Origin: Actinomycetes bacterium
GTDB taxonomy: Bacteria > Actinomycetota > Actinomycetes > Mycobacteriales > Micromonosporaceae
Direction of reading: 5' to 3'
DNA: 7,316 bases
Assembly (NCBI GenBank): GCA_023437285.1
Contig: JAEZGP010000580.1
Span: 1-7,316 of the forward strand
This document shows, one piece after another, positions 1 to 5,411 of this stretch. A program made the translations under genes and the position numbers. A model generated the notes under the pieces. That model was not told where the DNA came from. It did not search any database and was given only the letters and a program-made list of their open reading frames with translations. Position 1 is the first letter of the stretch; the number at the start of each line of letters is the position of its first letter.

Positions 1-359
1 CCGCCGCCCTGACCCGGCGCGACGTTGCCGCCGCGGCCACCGGCGCCGCCGCCCGGTGCGGGCGAGCTTGGCACGATGATCCGGCTGCCGGGGTCCCCGC
101 CCGCCGCGATAATCATCTCGATCTCCCAGGGCAGGCGCTGCTGGAAGGTGTAGCCCTTGTACCAGCCGCAGCGGCAGTCGCGCGCGCTGGCCCAGTCGGC
201 GCGGTCCACGTGGGACAGCCGCTCGACGGACATCGCGGACAGTACCGTGAACTCGCCGTCGGCGCGGGTCTGCGCGACGGGGCCGTCATGTGCCATAGCC
301 GGCGTGGCGATACCACCGACGATCGCCGCGGCGAGCGCGAACGCACCCGTGGTTCTCAT
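1..359 (-). CDS. Secreted protein of unknown family, N-terminal part (runs off left edge)
   Basis: An open frame begins at ATG 359-357 and stays open to the window edge (119 full codons, no stop), so the C-terminus is missing. A GAGGA Shine-Dalgarno (369-365) lies 5 nt before the ATG. Residues 1-23 form a classic Sec signal peptide: short basic start (MRTT), an Ala/Gly/Ile/Val core, then a TPAMA ending that gives an AxA cleavage site before H24. The mature part has a mixed domain (about 24-97) with a CRC pair (C62, C64) followed by aromatic residues (GWYKGY, 65-70). From about residue 99 it turns into a Pro/Gly-rich tail, probably a linker or a disordered end. No enzyme motif is recognisable. 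It is divergent from msrB. The export prediction is firm; the function is unknown. Confidence 0.8.
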   Translation of the reverse strand, partial: MRTTGAFALAAAIVGGIATPAMAHDGPVAQTRADGEFTVLSAMSVERLSHVDRADWASARDCRCGWYKGYTFQQRLPWEIEMIIAAGGDPGSRIIVPSSPAPGGGAGGRGGNVAPGQGG

Positions 360-530
360 CCGAATCCTCACTTTCCGGTGGATCAGTCAATCCTCTGGGG
401 TTATCGGATGATTGGGCGCATTGGATGTGGGCACCCTCGCGCAAAGTTGAAACCGCCGCGCGGACAATCGGCCAGGCAGCACGAATAGTCCTTCGTCAAA
501 ACCCGCGCAACCACCCGTCCGGAGTGTGCG

Positions 531-536
531 TACCGT
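531..536 (+). promoter_or_regulatory. Putative -10 box of msrB (leaderless start)
   Basis: TACCGT fits the actinobacterial TANNNT -10 pattern and ends 6 nt before the msrB ATG, so transcription would start at or beside the A of the start codon. AAGGG touches the ATG with no spacer, too close to work well as a Shine-Dalgarno. No good -35 is seen. Confidence 0.45.
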
Positions 537-542
537 TAAGGG

Positions 543-956
543 ATGACGAACGAGATCCCGGTCGACCAGTTGCCCACCACCGAGGACGAGTGGCGTGCCC
601 GGTTGAACCCGGAGGAGTTCCGGGTGCTGCGCCAGGCCGGCACCGAACCCGCCTGGACGGGCGAGTACGTGAACACCCACACGCCCGGCACGTACGCCTG
701 CCGCGCCTGCGGCGCGCGGCTGTTCTCCAGCGAGACGAAGTTCGACTCGCACTGCGGCTGGCCGTCGTTCGACGAGGCCCTGCCGGGCACGATCCGCTAC
801 ATCGAGGACCGCTCGTACGGGATGGTGCGCACCGAGGTGCGCTGCGCGCGCTGCGACTCGCACCTGGGGCACGTGTTCTACGGCGAGCGCCAGACGCCGA
901 AGGACACCCGGTACTGCATCAACTCCGTCAGCGTGCGGTTGAACCCCGACGCGTGA
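543..956 (+). CDS. msrB: Peptide-methionine (R)-S-oxide reductase MsrB
   Basis: MsrB reduces methionine-R-sulfoxide in oxidised cytosolic proteins, usually recycled by thioredoxin. The 137-residue frame is a normal length for a single-domain MsrB and has all family marks. The two zinc CxxC pairs are C53/C56 (CRAC) and C101/C104 (RCARC). The GWPSF substrate motif is at 72-76, and DSHLGHVF (105-112) follows the second pair. The catalytic cysteine is C125 in RYCINS. C71, just before GWPSF, is 54 residues upstream of it, the spacing of the resolving cysteine in E. coli-type enzymes, so a C71-C125 disulfide is expected. The start at 543 gives the usual EDEWRARLNPEEFRVLRQAGTE-type opening. The gene converges on the tetR gene with an 18-bp gap and no convincing terminator. 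No signal peptide is present, so it acts in the cytoplasm. Confidence 0.97.
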   Translation: MTNEIPVDQLPTTEDEWRARLNPEEFRVLRQAGTEPAWTGEYVNTHTPGTYACRACGARLFSSETKFDSHCGWPSFDEALPGTIRYIEDRSYGMVRTEVRCARCDSHLGHVFYGERQTPKDTRYCINSVSVRLNPDA

Positions 957-974
957 CGGCGCTACCGCGCGGCC

Positions 975-1562
975 TTACGTCGCCTGGGCGGACCCCGGGC
1001 GGCGAACCGCGCCCTCGACCGTACGGATCAGCAGCTTGAGCATGGCGTGCCGCGAGGTTCCGCGGTCGGACATGTAGTGCCACGCGGCGTAGAGCTGCGT
1101 CCAGATGACGCTCTGCAGCCACTCGACGGGCAGCTCCGGATCGATGGTGCCGTCCTCGTAGCCGCGCTTGACCAGGCTGATGAAGCGCGGGTCGCAGGCT
1201 CCCTCCTCGGTCCACACCGCGTCGCCGATCAGCTGCGGGTCATTGAAGATGAGCGACAGCATCGCGCCGAGCTCGAAATACTCACCGACCAGGCGCAGCA
1301 GCGCGGCCGCACCGGTGCCCTCCTCCGTACGCGCCTCGGCCATGGCCCGGTCCAGCCGCGCCACCCCTTCGGCGTAGACGGCCTTGAGCAGGTCGGAGCG
1401 CTCCGGGAAGTAGCGGTGCAGGGTGGTACGACCGACCTCGGCCGCCTCGGCGATCTCGGCGAGGGTTGCCGCCGGATTCTGGCTGAGAACGTCGATGGCC
1501 GCGTCCAGGATCGCCTGGCGCGTGCGCGCCCGCACGCCCCGCACCGCCGGCTCCGTGACCAT
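975..1562 (-). CDS. TetR/AcrR-family transcriptional regulator
   Basis: A 195-residue one-domain repressor of typical TetR length. Residues 13-60 form the N-terminal DNA-binding domain: helix 1 RQAILDAAIDVL, then the helix-turn-helix at about 33-54 (TLAEIAEAAEVGRTTLHRYF), with the usual YFPERSDLL after the recognition helix. The rest (about 65-190) is the variable, mostly helical ligand and dimer domain, with Trp/Tyr-rich stretches (W149, W154, W161, Y163) that could line a hydrophobic ligand pocket. It is divergently transcribed from an ABC exporter, and a perfect dyad lies in the gap, so it most likely represses that exporter until an exporter substrate binds. That link is inference from context. 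The ATG at 1562 has no Shine-Dalgarno but a TANNNT box 6 nt upstream, suggesting a leaderless message. The ligand cannot be read from sequence. Confidence 0.95.
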   Translation of the reverse strand: MVTEPAVRGVRARTRQAILDAAIDVLSQNPAATLAEIAEAAEVGRTTLHRYFPERSDLLKAVYAEGVARLDRAMAEARTEEGTGAAALLRLVGEYFELGAMLSLIFNDPQLIGDAVWTEEGACDPRFISLVKRGYEDGTIDPELPVEWLQSVIWTQLYAAWHYMSDRGTSRHAMLKLLIRTVEGAVRRPGSAQAT

Positions 1563-1568
1563 AGGGCG

Positions 1569-1574
1569 AGGCTA
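1569..1574 (-). promoter_or_regulatory. Putative -10 box of the tetR gene (leaderless start)
   Basis: On the minus strand TAGCCT (TANNNT) ends 6 nt before the regulator's ATG, the same spacing as at msrB and elaA. There is no Shine-Dalgarno between box and ATG, which supports a leaderless transcript. A clear -35 is missing. Confidence 0.45.
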
Positions 1575-1596
1575 GCAGCCCCGTTATGGACGAACC

Positions 1597-1602
1597 TTGA
1601 CG
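1597..1602 (+). promoter_or_regulatory. Putative -35 box of the ABC exporter promoter
   Basis: TTGACG matches five of six bases of the TTGACA consensus. An 18-nt spacer leads to TCCACT (1621-1626), a poor -10, which lies 7 nt before the ATG at 1634. The dyad at 1607-1624 would fill the spacer, a standard place for repressor binding. The -35 is convincing, the -10 is not. Confidence 0.35.
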
Positions 1603-1606
1603 AGAT

Positions 1607-1624
1607 TGGAACATGAGTGTTCCA
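1607..1624. promoter_or_regulatory. Candidate TetR-family operator (perfect 18-bp dyad)
   Basis: TGGAACATGAGTGTTCCA is a perfect inverted repeat: 7-bp arms around a 4-bp centre (1614-1617). Size and placement between a divergent TetR gene and its neighbour fit operators of this family. It covers the ATG at 1613, and sits between the possible -35 (1597-1602) and the second ATG (1634) of the exporter. Binding by the adjacent regulator is inferred. Confidence 0.6.
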
Positions 1625-3400
1625 CTACGGGGCATGCGTGATTCTAACTGGGCGACTCTGGGTTCGTTCCTCGCGCCGCACCGGCGCGTACTCGTCGGCG
1701 GCTTCCTGCTCGGTCTCGTGGCGAACGCGGTGGGCCTGGCCACCCCCCTGGTCACCAAATGGGTCCTCGACTCGCTCGGCGGCGACGCCTCGCTCACGGC
1801 GCCCGTCGCCGCCCTGCTGGTCCTGGTCGTCGTCGGCGCGGCGATCTCGCTGTGGCAGTGGATCCTCATGGGCACGGTCGCCGAACGGGTCGTGCTGGAC
1901 GCCCGGGTGTCCATGGCCCGCCGCTTCCTCGCGGCCACGGTCGGCGCCGTCACCCGCCAGCGCGCCGGGGAGCTGGTCACCCGGGTCACCTCCGACGCCG
2001 GGCTGTTGCACGGGGCCTCCTCCAGCGCGGTCGGTCTGGCCAACAGCTCGCTGGCACTGGTCGCCACGCTCGTCCTCATGGGCGTGCTCGACGTGACCCT
2101 GCTGCTGTGGACACTCGGCGCGGTGGCGGTCGTCGCGGCCGTGATGATCACCTTGCTGCCGCAGATCGGCAGGTCCCAGCAGGCCGCCCAGGAGGCCGTC
2201 GGCCGCCTGGGCGGCACGGTGGAGGGCGCCGTCCGGGCCATCCGCACCATCAAGGCCAGCCGGGCCGAGGCCCGCCAGACCTCCCGGATCGTCAGCGAGG
2301 CCGGCGAGGCCGCCGAGCACGGCCTGCGGGCCGCCCGCCGGACCGCGATCGTGTGGACCGTCGCCTGGACCGGCATCCAGCTGGCGGTGATCCTGATTCT
2401 GGCCATCGGCGCCTGGCGTGCCCAGCAGGGGCTGATCGAGATCTCCACGCTGATCGCGTTCCTGCTCTACGTCTTCCAGCTGATGGGCCCGATCACCCAG
2501 TTCACGGAGAACCTGACCGCACTGCAGTCGGGCGTCGCGGCCGCCGCGCGCATCCGGCAGGTCGACGCGTTCGAGGTGGAGGCGGCCACCGTGAGCGACC
2601 GGTCCGGCATACCGGTAGCGACGGCCGACGCGGTGCTCAGCCTCCGCGACGTCCACTTCCGGTACGCCCCGGACGCGCCGTTCGCGCTCAGCGGCATCGA
2701 CCTGGACATCCCCCGGCGCGGCCACACCGCGATCGTGGGTCCGTCCGGGGCGGGCAAGACAACGCTGCTGTCGCTGATCCTGCGCTTCGTCGAGCCCGAG
2801 CGCGGCGAACTGCTCCTCGACGGCCGGCCGTACCAGGCGCACTCGCCCGCGGACATCCGCGCGCGGCTGGCGTACGTGGAGCAGGAGACCCCGGTGGTAC
2901 CCGGCACCATCCGCGAGAACCTGCTCTTCACGCATCCGGACGCCAGCGAGGCCGAGATGCGCGCGGCGCTCGCCGCCGTGGACCTCGACGACCTGATCGA
3001 CGGGCTACCCGACGGCGTGGACACCGTGCTGTCGGACACGGCTGTCTCCGGCGGCCAGCGCCAACGCGTCGCCCTCGCCCGCGCCCTGTTGCGCGCGCCG
3101 GACGCTCTCCTGCTCGACGAGGCGACCGCCCAGGTCGACGGCCTCACCGAAGCCACCCTGCACGAGGCGATCCGCCGCCACGCGGCCGACGCGGCGGTCG
3201 TGACCATCGCCCACCGGCTGTCCACAGTGGTCGACGCGGACACGATCGTCGTCCTGGAGAACGGCCGGGTGCGCGCCCTTGGCACGCACGCCGACCTCCT
3301 GGCCACCGACGAGCTCTATCGCCGCCTGGTCGCCGCGCTCCGCATCGCCCACGACCAGGGTCCGGCGGCCGAGACGCCGCGGGCCGTGCTAGCCGGCTAG
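1613..3400 (+). CDS. ABC exporter, fused membrane and ATPase domains (multidrug type)
   Basis: A half-size exporter (up to 595 residues) that should work as a homodimer in the cytoplasmic membrane, or with an unseen partner. Residues 1-310 hold six likely membrane helices (about 26-48, 63-87, 138-158, 162-183, 245-268, 277-295). The ATPase domain follows, with Walker A GPSGAGKT at 376-383, Q-loop Q424, signature SGGQ at 479-482, Walker B ending D502 with catalytic E503, and the H-loop H534 in AHRLST. All ATPase residues are intact. The substrate is unknown; the divergent TetR gene suggests an inducible efflux pump. Start choice: numbering here is from ATG 1613, the outer limit, but that codon lies inside the dyad 1607-1624 and has a poor Shine-Dalgarno. 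ATG 1634 (MRDSNW...) is my preferred start and loses only seven non-domain residues. A hairpin follows the stop. Confidence 0.96.
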   Translation: MSVPLRGMRDSNWATLGSFLAPHRRVLVGGFLLGLVANAVGLATPLVTKWVLDSLGGDASLTAPVAALLVLVVVGAAISLWQWILMGTVAERVVLDARVSMARRFLAATVGAVTRQRAGELVTRVTSDAGLLHGASSSAVGLANSSLALVATLVLMGVLDVTLLLWTLGAVAVVAAVMITLLPQIGRSQQAAQEAVGRLGGTVEGAVRAIRTIKASRAEARQTSRIVSEAGEAAEHGLRAARRTAIVWTVAWTGIQLAVILILAIGAWRAQQGLIEISTLIAFLLYVFQLMGPITQFTENLTALQSGVAAAARIRQVDAFEVEAATVSDRSGIPVATADAVLSLRDVHFRYAPDAPFALSGIDLDIPRRGHTAIVGPSGAGKTTLLSLILRFVEPERGELLLDGRPYQAHSPADIRARLAYVEQETPVVPGTIRENLLFTHPDASEAEMRAALAAVDLDDLIDGLPDGVDTVLSDTAVSGGQRQRVALARALLRAPDALLLDEATAQVDGLTEATLHEAIRRHAADAAVVTIAHRLSTVVDADTIVVLENGRVRALGTHADLLATDELYRRLVAALRIAHDQGPAAETPRAVLAG

Positions 3401-3401
3401 C

Positions 3402-3421
3402 CCCACCGTCACCACGGTGGG
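3402..3421. terminator. Hairpin terminator between convergent genes
   Basis: CCCACCGT and ACGGTGGG form a perfect 8-bp stem with a 4-nt loop (CACC), two bases after the exporter stop. There is no U-run, as is common in actinobacteria. It could act in both directions, also ending the minus-strand transcript that leaves the small membrane gene 80 bp away. The remaining gap up to 3500 shows nothing else convincing. Confidence 0.6.
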
Positions 3422-3500
3422 CAACGAACCCGCCACGACATCCGGGACGGCAGGTGAGGCTCCCGAGATCGCACGAGGTGACCGGCGGGCACGATCGACG

Positions 3501-3686
3501 TCAGCGGGTTCGGCGCAGGCCACCGCGCAGGGCCACGACGCCGGCCACGGCGGCGAGCGGGCCGATCACGGCCCAGACCCTGTTGCCGGACATGGAACTG
3601 CCGCCAAGCAGGTCCAGGCCCTGCAGCGTCCACACTGCCCCGGACAGGATGAGCAGCAGTCCGCCCACGATCAGAATCCATCGCAT
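3501..3686 (-). CDS. Small two-helix membrane protein of unknown function
   Basis: A 61-residue hydrophobic protein. Residues 3-20 and about 37-54 are membrane helices. They are joined by a Gly/Ser loop (LLGGSSMSGNRVW, 26-38) and followed by a basic tail (RGGLRRTR), which points to cytoplasmic ends with a short outer loop. Small proteins with this opening (MRW-hydrophobic) and a GSSMSGN/WAVIG centre are common in actinobacteria as uncharacterised proteins; I know of no assigned role. It begins 27 bp after the aroA stop on the same strand, so it is probably the last gene of an aroA transcript. No Shine-Dalgarno is close to the ATG; an AAGGA 23 nt upstream is too far. CACAAT (3698-3693) 6 nt upstream could give it its own leaderless start. 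Confidence 0.75.
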   Translation of the reverse strand: MRWILIVGGLLLILSGAVWTLQGLDLLGGSSMSGNRVWAVIGPLAAVAGVVALRGGLRRTR

Positions 3687-3713
3687 GCGGGCATTGTGGC
3701 GCAGCGGGAATCC

Positions 3714-4961
3714 TTACGCCATGCCCCACTCGGCGCGCAGGCCGCGCAGCATGTCGTGGAAGGTCGGGAACGTCTTCTTCACGCACTGCGGGTCGTCGAG
3801 GGTGATGCCGGGCGTACGCAGGCCGGTGATGGAGAAGCTCATGGCGATGCGGTGGTCGGCGAAGCAGGCGATCTCCGCACCGGCCGGGGTGCCGGGCTGG
3901 ATCTCGATCCAGTCGCGGCCCGTGGCGACCGTGATGCCCAGCCGGCGCAGGTTCTCCTCGCAGGCGGCCAGGCGGTCGCACTCCTTGACCCGGGTGTTGT
4001 AGACGTCCTCGATGCGTACCGGGCCGGTCGCGAACGGCGCGATGGCCGCCAGCGTCGGCATGGTGTCGGAGATGTCGCGCATGTTGACCGTGACGCCGCT
4101 CAGCGACGCCGGCCCGGTCACCGTCGTCGACGTGGCGTCCTGGCGCACGTCGCAGCCCATCCGGCGCAGCACGTCGGCGAAGCGCACGTCGCCCTGCAGG
4201 CTGCCGGTGCCCAGGCCGGGGACGGTCACCGTACGGCCGGTGACGGCCGCGGCGGCCAGCACGTACGAGGCGCTCGACGCGTCGGGCTCGATGTCGTAGT
4301 CGCGCGGGCCGTAGGGGGCGGCGGGCACGTGGAACGTGTCGCCGTCGCGCTCGACGCACACGCCGAACTGGCCCATCATCGCCAGGGTCATCTCCACGTA
4401 CGGCACCGACACCATGCCCGTGACGGTGATCGCCAGGCCGTCGGCGGCCAGCGGACCGGCCAGCAGCAGGGCGGTCAGGAACTGCGACGAGATGCTCGCG
4501 TCCAGGTTCAGCGCGCCGCCCTTGAGGCCGCGGCCCACCACGGTGAACGGCAGCCGGCCCGGCTCGCCGTCCTCACGGATCTCCACGCCCAGGGTGCGCA
4601 GGGCGCCAATCAGCGGGTCCATGGGCCGGCGACGCATCTGCGCGGACGCGTCGAACGCGTACTCGCCGTGGCCCACCGCGGCCAGCGCGGGCAGGAAGCG
4701 TGACGCGGTGCCCGCGTCGCGGGTGTACGCCCGGGCGGCGGCCAGCGGCGGCCCGTCCGGGTGTCCGGTGACCACCCACGCGTCGTCAGCGGCGACGTTC
4801 ACGTCGATACCCAGGGCCCGCAGGCCGTCGGCGAACGCCTCGGTGTCATCGGAGCGCAGCGGGTGGCGCAGGGTGGTGACCCCGTGGGCCGCGGCCGCCA
4901 GGAACAACGCCCGCGCCATGATCGACTTGGAGCCGGGAACCCGAACGACCGTCGCACTCAT
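3714..4961 (-). CDS. aroA: 3-phosphoshikimate 1-carboxyvinyltransferase (EPSP synthase)
   Basis: EPSP synthase joins shikimate-3-phosphate and phosphoenolpyruvate in the sixth step of the shikimate pathway, in the cytoplasm. The frame (415 residues, normal length) shows the family's signatures in order: PGSKS at 9-13 with R17; SDDT at 37-40; SSQ at 158-160; EPDASSASY at 225-233; LQGD at 255-258; a likely catalytic D299 in ISDTMPT; RVKECDR at 324-330; DHRIAM at 369-374; KKTFP at 395-399. All active-site groups appear intact. The loop usually written GNAGT is R81-D82-A83-G84-T85, so the glycine tied to glyphosate sensitivity (E. coli G96) is replaced. This belongs to a divergent actinobacterial branch; a second, more standard aroA may exist elsewhere. 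No other shikimate gene is nearby. It is divergent from the Cys-rich gene, with the small membrane gene following. Confidence 0.95.
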   Translation of the reverse strand: MSATVVRVPGSKSIMARALFLAAAAHGVTTLRHPLRSDDTEAFADGLRALGIDVNVAADDAWVVTGHPDGPPLAAARAYTRDAGTASRFLPALAAVGHGEYAFDASAQMRRRPMDPLIGALRTLGVEIREDGEPGRLPFTVVGRGLKGGALNLDASISSQFLTALLLAGPLAADGLAITVTGMVSVPYVEMTLAMMGQFGVCVERDGDTFHVPAAPYGPRDYDIEPDASSASYVLAAAAVTGRTVTVPGLGTGSLQGDVRFADVLRRMGCDVRQDATSTTVTGPASLSGVTVNMRDISDTMPTLAAIAPFATGPVRIEDVYNTRVKECDRLAACEENLRRLGITVATGRDWIEIQPGTPAGAEIACFADHRIAMSFSITGLRTPGITLDDPQCVKKTFPTFHDMLRGLRAEWGMA

Positions 4962-4968
4962 GGCGACG

Positions 4969-4974
4969 ATCCTA
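4969..4974 (-). promoter_or_regulatory. Start signal of aroA: TAGGAT (-10 box or Shine-Dalgarno)
   Basis: Minus-strand TAGGAT ends 7 nt before the aroA ATG. It can be read as a TANNNT -10 box for a leaderless message, or its AGGA as a Shine-Dalgarno with 8-nt spacing. Sequence alone does not decide. Either reading supports the start at 4961. Confidence 0.4.
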
Positions 4975-5021
4975 GTGCGTCACCCGGACGTGGGCCGCCG
5001 CCGCGTCACGCCACGATCACC

Positions 5022-5034
5022 GCCCGGATCGGGC
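5022..5034. promoter_or_regulatory. Short dyad in the aroA / Cys-rich gene gap
   Basis: GCCCGGATCGGGC is a perfect 5+3+5 inverted repeat in the divergent intergenic region (4962-5121). It may be a protein-binding site for either promoter, but short GC dyads arise easily by chance in DNA of this composition. Confidence 0.25.
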
Positions 5035-5047
5035 AACATGTCCGCAT

Positions 5048-5097
5048 TGGTGCCCGCACGGCCGCGCCAGGTCCCATCGTCGGCCGCGCGGGCACCG
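5048..5097 (+). promoter_or_regulatory. Long imperfect stem-loop in the leader of the Cys-rich gene
   Basis: Positions 5049-5057 pair with 5088-5096 (9 bp). After one A/C mismatch (5058/5087), 5059-5064 pair with 5081-5086 (6 bp, CGGCCG on both sides). The loop is 16 nt (5065-5080). A U-G pair (5048/5097) can close the base. The upstream neighbour, aroA, points the other way, so no plus-strand gene needs terminating here; a leader structure is more likely. The same bases also form a 9-nt direct repeat (CGGCCGCGC at 5059-5067 and 5081-5089, 22 bp apart), which could instead be tandem protein-binding sites. The transcription start is not known. Confidence 0.45.
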
Positions 5098-5115
5098 TCC
5101 TTCGACAACCAAGGA
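5098..5115 (+). promoter_or_regulatory. Hairpin burying the Shine-Dalgarno of the Cys-rich gene
   Basis: TCCTT (5098-5102) pairs perfectly with AAGGA (5111-5115), part of the AAGGAG ribosome site 5 nt before the ATG at 5122. The loop is 8 nt (5103-5110). It begins right where the long stem ends, so the two could stack. The stem is weak alone; translational control is inference. Confidence 0.4.
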
Positions 5116-5121
5116 GCACCC

Positions 5122-5385
5122 ATGGCGGTCTGCGACACGTGCGGCAACGACTACTGGCTCTCGTTCGAGATCCACACGGTGGGCGGCTTCACCCACACGT
5201 TCGACTCGTTCGAGTGCGCCGTGCAGCGGCTGGCCCCGATCTGCGAACACTGCGCGTGCCGGATCATCGGGCACGGCGTCGAGGTCGCCGGCCGGTTCTT
5301 CTGCTCGGGCCACTGTGCCCGTACGGCCGACGGGGAGGGCGACGGCGCGCAGATCCGCGTCGCCGTGGGCGCCCGGCCGGCCTGA
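5122..5385 (+). CDS. Small Cys-rich, probably metal-binding protein (metallothionein-like)
   Basis: An 87-residue protein with eight cysteines and several histidines set as metal ligands: C4xxC7 in CDTCGNDY; C32 (with H25 nearby); C41xxC44xC46 in CEHCACRIIGHGVE; and C61, H64, C65 in GRFFCSGHCAR. This looks like two or more zinc sites (treble-clef or zinc-ribbon style). The FFCSGHCA end resembles the YYCSxxCA piece of bacterial metallothioneins. Close relatives are common in actinobacteria, usually unnamed or called metallothionein-like. The tail (69-87) is low in motif content. The start is firm: AAGGAG with 5-nt spacing, and the upstream frame extension has no such signal. The role (zinc buffering, metal storage or a protein-binding zinc adapter) is not decided by sequence. 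The elaA start is 26 bp downstream. Its leader carries unusual secondary structure. Confidence 0.88.
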   Translation: MAVCDTCGNDYWLSFEIHTVGGFTHTFDSFECAVQRLAPICEHCACRIIGHGVEVAGRFFCSGHCARTADGEGDGAQIRVAVGARPA

Positions 5386-5399
5386 ACCGGTCACGACAG

Positions 5400-5405
5400 T
5401 ACGAT
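5400..5405 (+). promoter_or_regulatory. Putative -10 box of elaA (leaderless start)
   Basis: TACGAT, a strong TANNNT match, ends 6 nt before the GTG at 5412. No Shine-Dalgarno precedes that GTG. A -35 is not clear. It sits in the 26-bp gap after the Cys-rich gene, so elaA may have its own start despite the tight spacing. Confidence 0.5.
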
Positions 5406-5411
5406 CGCGAC

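Noticed and set aside
385..390. Minus-strand TTGACT as a -35 box for the secreted protein.
   Set aside because: The matching -10 position would fall on the ribosome site (GGATTC), leaving no room for a leader, and the match is poor.
411..424. ATTGG repeated with a GCGC centre.
   Set aside because: Five-base direct repeat without symmetry or a promoter context; not above chance.
447..468. TTGAAA and GACAAT as a promoter ahead of msrB.
   Set aside because: The spacer is only 10 nt, too short for a sigma-70-type promoter.
957..974. A terminator between msrB and tetR.
   Set aside because: Only 18 bp and no stable stem could be drawn; termination may occur inside the opposite gene.
1282..2935. 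Long minus-strand frames opposite the exporter.
   Set aside because: The opposite strand has complete ABC motifs; the minus-strand products have no domain and cross into tetR in the wrong frame.
3443..3465. A CGGGA/TCCCG hairpin in the exporter/small-gene gap.
   Set aside because: Only 5 bp with a 13-nt loop, no U-run; too weak to call a terminator.
1759..4002. A 747-codon plus-strand open frame through the exporter, the intergenic gap and aroA.
   Set aside because: It is out of frame with a clear exporter and antisense to aroA; the product is Arg/Pro/Gly-rich with no motif, the usual artefact of GC-rich DNA.
3417..4703. A 428-codon plus-strand frame opposite aroA.
   Set aside because: Low-complexity His/Arg/Gln/Ala composition, no start signal; it mirrors the codon pattern of aroA.
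4336..5121. Upstream extension of the Cys-rich protein's frame, antisense to aroA.
   Set aside because: The ATG at 5122 has a perfect AAGGAG; the extension has no family features.
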